64,000 nt of DNA, taken from contig JAGVUA010000065.1 in the NCBI GenBank assembly GCA_019136545.1, positions 21,297 through 85,296 on the forward strand, written 5' to 3'. Under the pieces are notes generated by a model. That model saw only the letters and a list, made by a program, of their open reading frames with translations. It ran no database searches and was not told the origin of the DNA. Positions 1-7,336 of this stretch are shown in pieces. Made by a program: the position numbers and the translations under genes. Position 1 is the first letter of the stretch; every line of letters begins with the position of its first letter. Source of the DNA: Betaproteobacteria bacterium (lineage in GTDB: Bacteria; Pseudomonadota; Gammaproteobacteria; Burkholderiales; Rhodocyclaceae).

Positions 1-550
1 TCGACTCGGCTTCGCTAAACCACAATTCGGTAATGGCCGAACCCAGAATGTGCCCTGCGTCGCGAAACACGACGCGAATACCCGACGCGGGCTGCCATTC
101 TGCATCATACGGACACGGCCTGAACTGCCGCAGGCATTGGCGGGCCTGCGTCACGGTGTAGAGCGGCGCACGCTCCCGCCTCGTCCGTACACGCCGCTCA
201 TGGCGACGGCGGTTTTCCCATTCTGCTTCCTTTTCCTGGATGTGTGCGGAATCGAGCAGCAGCACCTCCGCAAGATCGCACGTTGCCTGGGTGGCGTACA
301 CCGGTCCCCGGAAACCAAGCGCCGACAGTCTCGGCAGCAGGCCGGAATGATCGATATGCGCATGCGTCAGGATGACGAAATCCAGCGCCTTCAAGGGAAA
401 TCCGAAATCAAGCGCAGCGAGATTGCGCTGGTACGCTTCGCGGCCCCCCTGAAACATGCCGCAATCCACCAGAAAACGCGCGCCGGCCCCCTCTAGCAAG
501 AAACAGGAACCGGTGACTTCGCGAGCGGCGCCGAGAAAGCGGATACGCAT
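1..550 (-). CDS. beta-CASP family MBL-fold RNA nuclease (partial, C-terminus off window)
   Basis: This frame has no stop inside the window, so it runs off the left edge; 183 codons are visible. The start at 550 gives MRIRFLGAAREVTGSC, the GAxREVTGS opening of the YSH1/CPSF-like beta-CASP ribonucleases. The metal motif LTHAHIDHSGLLPRL follows at about residues 61-75, and DAGHILGSA at about 165 is the family's next metal-ligand region. Proteins of this family process or degrade RNA with two zinc ions. The gene diverges from uspA, and an FNR-type box lies in the 110-bp gap. A possible -10 (CAGAAT, 562-567) sits 21 nt from the box on this strand, so both genes could share the regulator. Specific RNA target unknown. 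Confidence 0.85.
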   Translation of the reverse strand, partial: MRIRFLGAAREVTGSCFLLEGAGARFLVDCGMFQGGREAYQRNLAALDFGFPLKALDFVILTHAHIDHSGLLPRLSALGFRGPVYATQATCDLAEVLLLDSAHIQEKEAEWENRRRHERRVRTRRERAPLYTVTQARQCLRQFRPCPYDAEWQPASGIRVVFRDAGHILGSAITELWFSEAES

Positions 551-588
551 GATGACAAAGGATTCTGCGCAACCGCTACCGGCCGATG

Positions 589-602
589 TTGACTTGCATC
601 AA
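589..602. promoter_or_regulatory. FNR/ANR-type box between beta-CASP nuclease and uspA
   Basis: TTGACTTGCATCAA fits the FNR/ANR consensus TTGAY-N4-RTCAA. On the plus strand a GATAAT hexamer (624-629) begins 21 nt after the box, which is class II activator geometry with transcription starting near 636, upstream of uspA. The box is symmetric and could also serve the divergent gene. Confidence 0.75.
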
Positions 603-660
603 CGACCCAGCCGTCATCGGCTCGATAATTGAAACTCGTTCCGTTGCGCAGGAGAATTCG

Positions 661-1104
661 ATGTTCAAACACATTCTGGTTCCCACGGATGGTTCGCAAC
701 TTTCGCTCGAAACCGTCAAACGCGCGGTGACCTTTGCGCGCGAGGCGGGGGCAAAGATTACGTTCTTCTTCGCCAAGCCGGATTATCCGGTGGTTTTTTA
801 TGGCGAGGGCGCTCTGATAGATCCGACCACGCCGGAAAAATTTGCCGAAATGGCCGATCGCCAAGCTCAGGAGATCCTCGCCAACGCAAGTGCCGTCGCA
901 AAAGAAGCCGGGGTACCGAGTGCGAATACCGACAGCGTCAGCGACCTGCCCTACCAAGCCATCATCGATGCCGCCAACAATGCCGGCTGCGATCTGATCT
1001 TCATGGCGTCGCATGGCCGGCGGGGGTTCAGCGGCCTACTGCTCGGCTCCGAAACCCAAAAAGTACTCACGCATTCGACCATACCCGTTCTCGTCTATCG
1101 ATGA
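661..1104 (+). CDS. uspA: universal stress protein, UspA family
   Basis: A 147-residue single-domain Usp protein. The start at 661 (MFKHILVPTDGS) follows an AGGAGA ribosome site; the longer frame upstream overlaps the promoter and was rejected. The ATP-binding loop is visible near the C-terminus as ASHGRRGFSGLLLGS (A/G-x2-G-x9-G-S), which suggests the nucleotide-binding class. Cytoplasmic. In many proteobacteria Usp proteins are induced by FNR/ANR on oxygen loss, and here the FNR-type box with a GATAAT -10 lies directly upstream, next to the cbb3 oxidase locus. It converges with fixH. Confidence 0.93.
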   Translation: MFKHILVPTDGSQLSLETVKRAVTFAREAGAKITFFFAKPDYPVVFYGEGALIDPTTPEKFAEMADRQAQEILANASAVAKEAGVPSANTDSVSDLPYQAIIDAANNAGCDLIFMASHGRRGFSGLLLGSETQKVLTHSTIPVLVYR

Positions 1105-1132
1105 GAACCAGGCCCCCTGCGGTGGCCGCCTG

Positions 1133-1660
1133 CTAATCGTTTCCTAACGCCAATTCACCATTGGCAGGGAGGATGATGTTGCCCAAGAGCCGCCAGGAAG
1201 CCGCATCGTCTTCGATGAGAACCAGCCAGTGCCCCGATGCCGGCAGCCGGAACTTGCCCGCGTAATGACCATCGCGACCATCGCGATCATCGGCACGCTC
1301 CAGGACAAACTGCTGGTCGAGGCCCGCGCGGGTCGGGTGGGATAAGGTCACCATCAAGCGCCTGGGGTATGCGAAATTGTCATGCTTGGTGGCCGAGAGC
1401 GCGGCATCGATCGCCTCGGCCGTAAAACGCGCCCGAAAGCGCAGTCCCAAGTCCTTCGCCTCTCGGCTGCGCGCCAGAACCTGGTCCACCACGAGGCCCT
1501 TCTTGTAGTAGTCCTCGGCCACCAGCCCATCACTCGTCGAGTAGGCGATCCAAGCGGTCGCGATGCCGGCGACGACCACCACCGCCGGACCGAGCATCAA
1601 TAGCCAGGGCCAAGGCTGGCGATACCACGGCTGTACTGACAGATCTTTCGTATTGTTCAT
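1133..1660 (-). CDS. fixH: FixH family protein (CcoH-like cbb3 oxidase assembly factor)
   Basis: A 175-residue protein with one N-terminal membrane segment (about residues 14-38) and a large periplasmic part containing EDYYKKGLVVDQ, a conserved FixH region. FixH/CcoH proteins stabilise the cbb3 oxidase during assembly, often acting with the copper ATPase CcoI. Its ATG overlaps the ccoG stop by 4 nt, so the two are translationally coupled. It is the last gene of the cco locus on this strand. Confidence 0.9.
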   Translation of the reverse strand: MNNTKDLSVQPWYRQPWPWLLMLGPAVVVVAGIATAWIAYSTSDGLVAEDYYKKGLVVDQVLARSREAKDLGLRFRARFTAEAIDAALSATKHDNFAYPRRLMVTLSHPTRAGLDQQFVLERADDRDGRDGHYAGKFRLPASGHWLVLIEDDAASWRLLGNIILPANGELALGND

Positions 1661-3072
1661 GGCATCAGGAATATTGCTTTCTCGTGGACCTCTATGGCGC
1701 TGTCGGTCAAGGATTTCACGTCGAAATGGATCGTATGCGATCCCTTCGCGGCGGCATCGGGCGGAACCCTCACTTGGAACGTCACATTCTTGTTGCTCGC
1801 CGACGGTAGCTGGATGATCGGATCCCCCATCAACGCGATTCCGTTCAGGCCGCTAACGCTGACGCTATAGCGCTGCTCCTTTTCGGAGACGTTCATGACC
1901 TGGAGGCGGAACACGTTCTCGATGAGGCCATCCTCGACTTCGCGCGCCAGCGTCATGCGATCCCGAATCACGTCGACGCGCAGCGCCGGCTTGGTCGCCA
2001 GTCCCCAGACCCACGCAAGCGTAATCGCTCCGAGGATGAGGGTATAGACGATGATGCGCGGGCGTACCACATGCCCGAGGATCTCCTTGGCGCCCCAATG
2101 CTTGGCCAAGGCGTTTTCGGTTGAGTACCGGATGAGTCCCTTGGGGTAACCCATCTTTTCCATCACCTGATCGCACACGTCGATACATGCGGCGCAACCG
2201 ATGCACTCGTACTGCAGTCCCTTGCGAATGTCGATTCCGGTGGGACACACCGCGACGCATTGGTCGCAGTCGATGCATTCCCCGAGCCCAAGCGCCTTGT
2301 AGTCCGCGCTCCGCTTTCTTGTTCCCCTCGGTTCGCCGCGCTCCTCGTCGTAGGTAATGACCAGCGTATCGGGATCGAACATGACGCCCTGGAAGCGGGC
2401 ATAAGGGCACATGTACTTGCAGACCTGTTCTCTCAGGTGTCCGGCAAAGCCATACGTCAGGCCCGAATAGAGGATGATCCAGGTCCACTCCCACGGCCCG
2501 AACGACAAGGTCATGGCCGACGCCACCAGTTCCTCGATCGGCGTGAAGTATCCCACGAAGGTAAACCCCGTCCAGAACGAGAAAAGAATCCACAGGCCGT
2601 ACTTCAGAACTCGCTTGGCCAGTTTGCCGCCGTTCATCGGCGCTGCGTCAAGCCTGACTCTCGCGTTGCGATCGCCTTCGATCTTTTCCTCTATCCAGAG
2701 AAAGATCTCCGTATAGACGGTCTGGGGGCAGGCGTAGCCACACCAAAGGCGGCCCGCCACGGCGGTAAACAAGAACAAGGCATAGGCCGAGATGATCAGC
2801 AGGACGGCCAGAAAGAACACGTCCTGCGGCCAAAACACCAAGCCGAACAAATAGAACTTTCGCTCGACGAGGTCGAACAATACGGCCTGCCGGCCATTCC
2901 ATGGCAGCCAGCAAAGTCCGTAGAACAGGAGTTGGGTAAACCAGACGAGAATCCAGCGCCAAGTGGCAAAGATTCCGGTTACCGCCTTTGGGTGGATTTT
3001 CTTGTGCACCTCATAGAGAGGCGCGGGCGCTTCCGCGCGAGTCGCGGAATCTGTGGGGGGCTTGGTGATCAT
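1657..3072 (-). CDS. ccoG: cytochrome c oxidase accessory protein CcoG (RdxA/FixG)
   Basis: A 471-residue membrane ferredoxin. Several hydrophobic segments lie in the first 215 residues, with CGYACPQ in the second membrane region. A double [4Fe-4S] cluster domain follows at about 265-300 (CIDCDQCVAVCP and CIGCAACIDVC), then a last membrane segment and a periplasmic immunoglobulin-like C-terminal domain. CcoG acts as a cupric reductase that supplies Cu(I) for the cbb3 active site. It lies downstream of ccoP after a 222-bp gap with stable hairpins and is coupled to fixH. Confidence 0.95.
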   Translation of the reverse strand: MITKPPTDSATRAEAPAPLYEVHKKIHPKAVTGIFATWRWILVWFTQLLFYGLCWLPWNGRQAVLFDLVERKFYLFGLVFWPQDVFFLAVLLIISAYALFLFTAVAGRLWCGYACPQTVYTEIFLWIEEKIEGDRNARVRLDAAPMNGGKLAKRVLKYGLWILFSFWTGFTFVGYFTPIEELVASAMTLSFGPWEWTWIILYSGLTYGFAGHLREQVCKYMCPYARFQGVMFDPDTLVITYDEERGEPRGTRKRSADYKALGLGECIDCDQCVAVCPTGIDIRKGLQYECIGCAACIDVCDQVMEKMGYPKGLIRYSTENALAKHWGAKEILGHVVRPRIIVYTLILGAITLAWVWGLATKPALRVDVIRDRMTLAREVEDGLIENVFRLQVMNVSEKEQRYSVSVSGLNGIALMGDPIIQLPSASNKNVTFQVRVPPDAAAKGSHTIHFDVKSLTDSAIEVHEKAIFLMP

Positions 3073-3160
3073 GCTTGTTTTCGAAAGGATGAAATAGCCA
3101 ACTGCAATATACCCGCTTCAAGCAGACGTCCCCACGCGTCTCCCTGATGCTACCGGGTAC

Positions 3161-3185
3161 TTGTCCCTGGCATGCCCAGGGACAA
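3161..3185. other. perfect 10-bp stem-loop in the ccoP-ccoG gap
   Basis: TTGTCCCTGG, a 5-nt loop, then CCAGGGACAA form an uninterrupted 10-bp stem. No T-run follows on the minus strand, so it is more likely an mRNA processing or stability hairpin between ccoNOQP and ccoG-fixH than a terminator. A second, looser hairpin (GGGCGAG/CTCGCCC) lies at 3248-3280. No gene is visible between 3073 and 3294. Confidence 0.5.
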
Positions 3186-3294
3186 AATACCGACCTCTCA
3201 CCCCGTCTCCTGGGCGTCTTGCTGCCGGCGGCGACAATGCCGTGTACGGGCGAGGCACATGCAACAGGCCGTCCTCGCCCGAATGAACAACTGC

Positions 3295-4563
3295 CTAGAG
3301 GATCGTGGCCTCCACGCGCCGCGCTTCCTTGTTATCGCCTGTGCCGGTTGTCTCGGCGGGCTTGCGCAATTCGATCCGCTCGTCGCCGATACCGGCAGCC
3401 TTTAGCACGGCGACGACGGAAAGCGCACGGGTCTTGGCCAGTTCTTCGTTGGCGGCCTTGTCGCCCGTCGCGTCATGGAATCCCGAGACCGCGAACTTTG
3501 CGGCGGGATTGGCCTTGGCCAGTTCGAGCAGGCTCTGCATGACGGCTTGCGCTTCGGCGCCGAGATCCGCCTGGCCGGTCGCAAAATAGATCTTCGCGGT
3601 ATTCCCATCGAGAACGGCCATCGGTCCCGCGCTGGATGCGTCCGCTTTGACGCCACCGCCCAATCCCCATACGTACGCCGTCAGCAGATGAACCTTGGCG
3701 TCGCCCAGGAAATCCCCGAAGGCAGGCATGCGGTTGGTGCGGCCATTCGTGACAATGTCGATCATTTCTTCTTCACGCGAGCCGTAGAGCCAGACCTTGT
3801 CGGTGAGGTTCGGATAGCCGGCATCCGGATTGCCCTTGGCATCCGGCCCGTGGCAGGCGGCGCAGGCTTGCGGATACAGATCCTTGCCGCGCTGTGCGCG
3901 AATGGAATCGTTCGGGAGTCCGGACAGGGAGCGGACATAGTGCACCACGTCCTTCACCTGTTCCGCGTCCATGTCGGGCTTGGTGCCCTTAGGCGTCATG
4001 ACCGCATCGTGGCCTTCCTTGATGGTGGCCTTGATCTTGTCCGGCGTGCCGCCCCAGAGCCAATCGGAGTCGGTCAGGTTGGGAAACGACTTCGCCCCTT
4101 TCGCGTCCGAACCATGGCACTGTGCGCAGTACGTCAGCCAAAGCCGCTGGCCCATTTCCCTCGCCTCGCTATTGGCGGCCACGGTCATCACATCCTGGCT
4201 CAAGAACTTGTTGAAGACCGGCGCAAAGTGCTGATCGGCCTTCTTCATCTCGTTCTCGTATTGGCCGCGCATGGTCCAGCCAAAGAAACCCGGATAGTTG
4301 CCTATGCCCGGGTAGAGCACAAGATAGACCAAGGCGAAAATAACCGTGATGTAGAACATCCACCGCCACCAGTTCGGCAAGGGATTGCTGTACTCCTGCA
4401 AGGTCTCATCCCAGACGTGGCCCGTCGTTTGTCCGGCATTCGACTTGGCCTTGTCCTGGATCCACAGAAATACGCCGCAACCGACGATACTGACCAAAGC
4501 CAGTACCGCCACGTAAATGTTCCAGAAATTGCTGACGAAATCACTCGTGTTGTTGAAATCCAT
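3295..4563 (-). CDS. ccoP: cbb3 oxidase diheme subunit CcoP with C-terminal OmpA-like domain
   Basis: A 422-residue protein, about 100 residues longer than usual for CcoP. Residues 1-90 are the CcoP N-terminal region with two membrane segments (WNIYVAVLALVSIVGCGVF; WWRWMFYITVIFALVY). Two cytochrome c domains follow, with CAQCH near 144 and CAACH near 233. From about 324 the chain continues as an OmpA-type peptidoglycan-binding fold: FATGQADL, GFHDATGDKAANEEL and KTRALSVVAVL keep the Asp and Arg that bind diaminopimelate in OmpA proteins. CcoP carries electrons to CcoO/CcoN. The C-terminus is periplasmic, so the extra domain could tether the oxidase to the cell wall; that role is inferred. Confidence 0.95.
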   Translation of the reverse strand: MDFNNTSDFVSNFWNIYVAVLALVSIVGCGVFLWIQDKAKSNAGQTTGHVWDETLQEYSNPLPNWWRWMFYITVIFALVYLVLYPGIGNYPGFFGWTMRGQYENEMKKADQHFAPVFNKFLSQDVMTVAANSEAREMGQRLWLTYCAQCHGSDAKGAKSFPNLTDSDWLWGGTPDKIKATIKEGHDAVMTPKGTKPDMDAEQVKDVVHYVRSLSGLPNDSIRAQRGKDLYPQACAACHGPDAKGNPDAGYPNLTDKVWLYGSREEEMIDIVTNGRTNRMPAFGDFLGDAKVHLLTAYVWGLGGGVKADASSAGPMAVLDGNTAKIYFATGQADLGAEAQAVMQSLLELAKANPAAKFAVSGFHDATGDKAANEELAKTRALSVVAVLKAAGIGDERIELRKPAETTGTGDNKEARRVEATIL

Positions 4564-4575
4564 CTCGAATTCCTT

Positions 4576-4758
4576 TCAGTATTTCGCTTGATCCGCGCCC
4601 GGTCCGTTCTCATCGGCTGGCAAGTCATCTTCCAACGGAATCCGCGCGGCAGCTTCATAACTCTGCTTGCGGCGACTGGAGAAAGCCCACCACACGATGC
4701 CGACGAACATCACGAACGACAGCACCGTGAATAGGGAACGCAGATCATTGATATCCAT
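4576..4758 (-). CDS. ccoQ: cbb3 oxidase small subunit CcoQ
   Basis: A 60-residue protein beginning MDINDLRSLFTVLSFVMF with one membrane span and a WWAFSSRRKQ turn, the standard CcoQ/FixQ pattern. CcoQ is a small stabilising subunit of the cbb3 oxidase. It sits 6 nt after ccoO and 12 nt before ccoP in the ccoNOQP operon. Confidence 0.9.
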   Translation of the reverse strand: MDINDLRSLFTVLSFVMFVGIVWWAFSSRRKQSYEAAARIPLEDDLPADENGPGADQAKY

Positions 4759-4764
4759 GGCTGC

Positions 4765-5376
4765 TCAACGCGTCTGCTTCAGCGCCAAACCCAAACCCTG
4801 GAGATAGGCGACCAAGGCGTCGAGTTCGGTTTTCCCCTCGATCAGTTGGCCCGCGCCGGCAATCTCGTCATCCTTGTAGGGCACGCCCACCTTGCGCAAG
4901 GCATCCATCTTGGCAGCGATATGAGGCTCCTTGAGCGGACGGTTCAGCCAGGAATAGGCGGGCATGTTCGACTCGGGCACGACATCGCGCGGATTCAACA
5001 GGTGAATCCGATGCCATTGATCCGAATAACGGCCGCCTACCCGGGCCAAGTCGGGTCCCGTGCGCTTGGAACCCCACTGGAACGGATGGTCGTAAACAAA
5101 CTCGCCCGCCACCGAGTAGTGGCCGTAACGCTCCGTTTCCGCCCGGAATGGCCGGATCATCTGAGAGTGGCAGTTGTAGCAACCTTCACGAATGTAAATG
5201 TCGCGTCCCGCCAGCCGCAAGGCATCGTAGGGCTTGACGAGCTCGTTTACCGGCTGGGTTGTGGATTTCTGGAAGAACAGCGGGACGATCTCGACCAGAC
5301 CGCCCACGCTGACAGTCAGGATCGTCAGGACGATCATCCACCCAACATTCCTCTCGATCTGCTCATGCGTCAACAT
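4765..5376 (-). CDS. ccoO: cbb3 oxidase monoheme subunit CcoO
   Basis: A 203-residue cytochrome c subunit. One N-terminal membrane anchor (about 11-35) is followed by the heme site CYNCH near residue 64 and the axial-ligand region [10 protein letters not shown] near 134. Length and motifs match CcoO/FixO. It moves electrons from CcoP toward the CcoN active site on the periplasmic face. Second gene of ccoNOQP. Confidence 0.96.
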   Translation of the reverse strand: MLTHEQIERNVGWMIVLTILTVSVGGLVEIVPLFFQKSTTQPVNELVKPYDALRLAGRDIYIREGCYNCHSQMIRPFRAETERYGHYSVAGEFVYDHPFQWGSKRTGPDLARVGGRYSDQWHRIHLLNPRDVVPESNMPAYSWLNRPLKEPHIAAKMDALRKVGVPYKDDEIAGAGQLIEGKTELDALVAYLQGLGLALKQTR

Positions 5377-5410
5377 GACATGTGACTCCTATGTAATTGG
5401 TCGCGTAGGC

Positions 5411-6850
5411 TTAGTGGGCGTGCGCCGGCGCCAGCACAGGCGCGTCATTGACCGCACGGCCGCTCGCCATGGTCTTGAACATGTTGTAGGCCATCAACAA
5501 CATGCCGCCAAGGAACATCAGGCCACCGACGACGCGGATTATCCAGAACGGGTAGGAAGACTTGACGGACTCGACGAACGAATACGTCAGGGTCCCATCC
5601 ACGTTGGTGGCGCGCCACATCAGCCCCTGCATCACGCCGGAAATCCAGAGCGCGGCGATGTACAGCACCGTGCCGAGCGTCGCAAGCCAGAAGTGCGTGT
5701 TGATCAGCCTGGTCGAGTACATCTCGGTCTTGCCGAACAGGCGGGGCAACAGGTAATAGATGGAACCGATCGAGATCATCGCCACCCAGCCCAGCGCGCC
5801 GGAATGCACGTGGCCGACCGTCCAGTCGGTGTAATGCGACAAGGCATTCACCGTCTTGATCGACATCATCGGGCCTTCGAAGGTCGACATGCCGTAGAAG
5901 GACAGGGAGGTAATCATGAACTTCAGGATCGGATCATCGCGCAGCTTGTACCACGCACCCGACATGGTCATGATGCCGTTGATCATGCCGCCCCAGCTTG
6001 GCGCAAGCAAAATCAGCGAAAACAGCATGCCGAGCGACTGAGTCCAGTCCGGTAGCGCCGTGTAATGCAGATGGTGCGGGCCGGCCCACATGTACGTGAA
6101 CACCAGGGCCCAGAAGTGCACCACGGAAAGCCGGTAAGAGTAGACCGGGCGACCGGCCTGCTTGGGCACGAAGTAATACATCATGCCCAGGAAGCCCGCC
6201 GTCAGGAAGAAGCCCACGGCATTGTGGCCATACCACCACTGGACCATCGCATCCTGAACCCCGGCATAGGCCGAGTAGGACTTGGGCGTCAACACGCCCG
6301 CGGCAAACACCGGAATCTCGGCGCTATTGACGAGGTGCAGCAGGGCAACGGTCAGGATGAAGCCGCCGAAGAACCAGTTGGAGACGTAGATGTGCGAAGT
6401 CTTGCGCTTCACGAGGGTACCGAAGAACACCACCGCATACGCCACCCAAACAACCGTGATGAGGATGTCGATGGGCCACTCCAGTTCCGCATATTCCTTG
6501 CCGGACGTGAAGCCAAGCGGCAGGCTCAGCGCCGCCAGCACGATGACCAACTGCCAGCCCCAGAAGGTAAATGCCGCGATGCCCGGCGCGAACAGCGGCG
6601 TGTGGCAAGTCCGCTGCACCGAGTAATACGAGGTCGCAAACAGCGCGCATCCGCCGAAGGCAAAAATCACCGCGTTGGTATGCAACGGCCTCAAGCGGCC
6701 ATAGCTCAGCCACTCGAAGAAATTCAACTCCGGCCACACCAGTTGGGCGGCAATAATGACGCCGACCAGCATGCCCACGATGCCCCAGATCACGGTCATG
6801 ACGGCAAACTGGCGCACGACTTTGTAGTTGTAAGTCGCTTGCGATTGCAT
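5411..6850 (-). CDS. ccoN: cbb3 oxidase catalytic subunit CcoN
   Basis: A 479-residue, 12-span heme-copper oxidase subunit I of the C family. Heme and copper ligands are visible in [40 protein letters not shown] and [10 protein letters not shown]. It reduces oxygen to water with high affinity. A GAGGT ribosome site precedes the ATG. An FNR-type box lies about 120 bp upstream, as expected for an oxidase made under low oxygen. Confidence 0.98.
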   Translation of the reverse strand: MQSQATYNYKVVRQFAVMTVIWGIVGMLVGVIIAAQLVWPELNFFEWLSYGRLRPLHTNAVIFAFGGCALFATSYYSVQRTCHTPLFAPGIAAFTFWGWQLVIVLAALSLPLGFTSGKEYAELEWPIDILITVVWVAYAVVFFGTLVKRKTSHIYVSNWFFGGFILTVALLHLVNSAEIPVFAAGVLTPKSYSAYAGVQDAMVQWWYGHNAVGFFLTAGFLGMMYYFVPKQAGRPVYSYRLSVVHFWALVFTYMWAGPHHLHYTALPDWTQSLGMLFSLILLAPSWGGMINGIMTMSGAWYKLRDDPILKFMITSLSFYGMSTFEGPMMSIKTVNALSHYTDWTVGHVHSGALGWVAMISIGSIYYLLPRLFGKTEMYSTRLINTHFWLATLGTVLYIAALWISGVMQGLMWRATNVDGTLTYSFVESVKSSYPFWIIRVVGGLMFLGGMLLMAYNMFKTMASGRAVNDAPVLAPAHAH

Positions 6851-6968
6851 GTTGATTTACCTCGCGAAGAACAAAAAAATCCTATCGGCCAAAACCGCCC
6901 GACCCCACCCTGGACGGATACCAAACTCAAGTTTGCTGTGCAGCATAAAGGCAAGTAGGGCCGACATT

Positions 6969-6982
6969 TTGACTCAGATCAA
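6969..6982 (-). promoter_or_regulatory. FNR/ANR box and promoter for ccoNOQP
   Basis: TTGACTCAGATCAA matches TTGAY-N4-RTCAA. Reading toward ccoN, the hexamer TATGCT (6942-6947) starts 21 nt beyond the box, the same spacing as at uspA, placing transcription start near 6935. The box lies downstream of the terminator at 7046-7073, so it should be the operon's own promoter. Confidence 0.75.
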
Positions 6983-7336
6983 AAATGCGGCATTGCAAGA
7001 ATTTTGATTGCGAGATAAAACGGGCTTGTACGAAAGCGCTTGTACAAAAAAAAGGGTGCGCCTCAGCGCACCCCCAACCCCAACAGAGAGACTAACCCTT
7101 TCCCGGGCGTAGCTACTCCGCCAACCCGAGAAACCCAAGGCGGAAGTATGGGTAAGGGCGGTGCCAATGTTATTGATCTGGATCAACCGTGGTAGCCGAA
7201 TGGGTTTTCGATGAATGCGCTTCGCCCATTCCTCGAGATCCTCGAACTGCCCCTGCCGCAATGACCACCAGAAAATGATGCCAATGACGAAGACAATGAT
7301 CACCGACATCGGTATGAGCAGGAACATGATGTCCAT
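6974..7336 (-). CDS. ccoS: cbb3 oxidase maturation protein CcoS, with abnormal long tail
   Basis: The first ~44 residues (MDIMFLLIPMSVIIVFVIG, WWSLRQGQFEDLEEW) are a normal CcoS: one membrane span followed by the GQFxDLE motif. CcoS is needed to insert the cofactors of cbb3 oxidase. The family normally ends soon after this point with an acidic tail. Here the frame stays open to 120 residues, reading through an FNR box, a strong terminator and into the ccoN promoter. The tail is therefore probably not normal protein sequence; a lost stop or small indel near 7200-7240 is likely. The ATG at 7336 overlaps the ccoI stop (TGATG). The true functional end is uncertain. Confidence 0.75.
   Translation of the reverse strand: MDIMFLLIPMSVIIVFVIGIIFWWSLRQGQFEDLEEWAKRIHRKPIRLPRLIQINNIGTALTHTSALGFSGWRSSYARERVSLSVGVGGALRRTLFFVQALSYKPVLSRNQNSCNAAFLI
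7046..7073 (-). terminator. intrinsic terminator upstream of ccoN
   Basis: Minus-strand GGGTGCGC, loop TGAG, GCGCACCC, then eight T. It insulates ccoNOQP from ccoI-ccoS transcription and ends the candidate small RNA. Confidence 0.9.
7046..7138 (-). ncRNA. candidate FNR-activated small RNA between ccoS and ccoN
   Basis: A perfect FNR box (7173-7186) is followed exactly 22 nt later by the hexamer CATACT (7145-7150), giving a class II start near 7138. About 65 nt downstream lies an 8-bp GC-rich terminator ending in eight U. The predicted ~93-nt transcript has a small 5' stem (GGCG-N9-CGCC), an unpaired UCUCUCU stretch that could bind ribosome sites, and the terminator. No conserved protein fits here; only the abnormal ccoS tail overlaps it. 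Expression is inferred from sequence alone. Confidence 0.5.
7173..7186 (-). promoter_or_regulatory. perfect FNR/ANR box upstream of the candidate sRNA
   Basis: TTGATCTGGATCAA matches TTGAT-N4-ATCAA fully. The CATACT hexamer 22 nt downstream gives the spacing of a -41.5 class II promoter. The next signal is the terminator at 7046-7073, not a gene. Confidence 0.75.
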
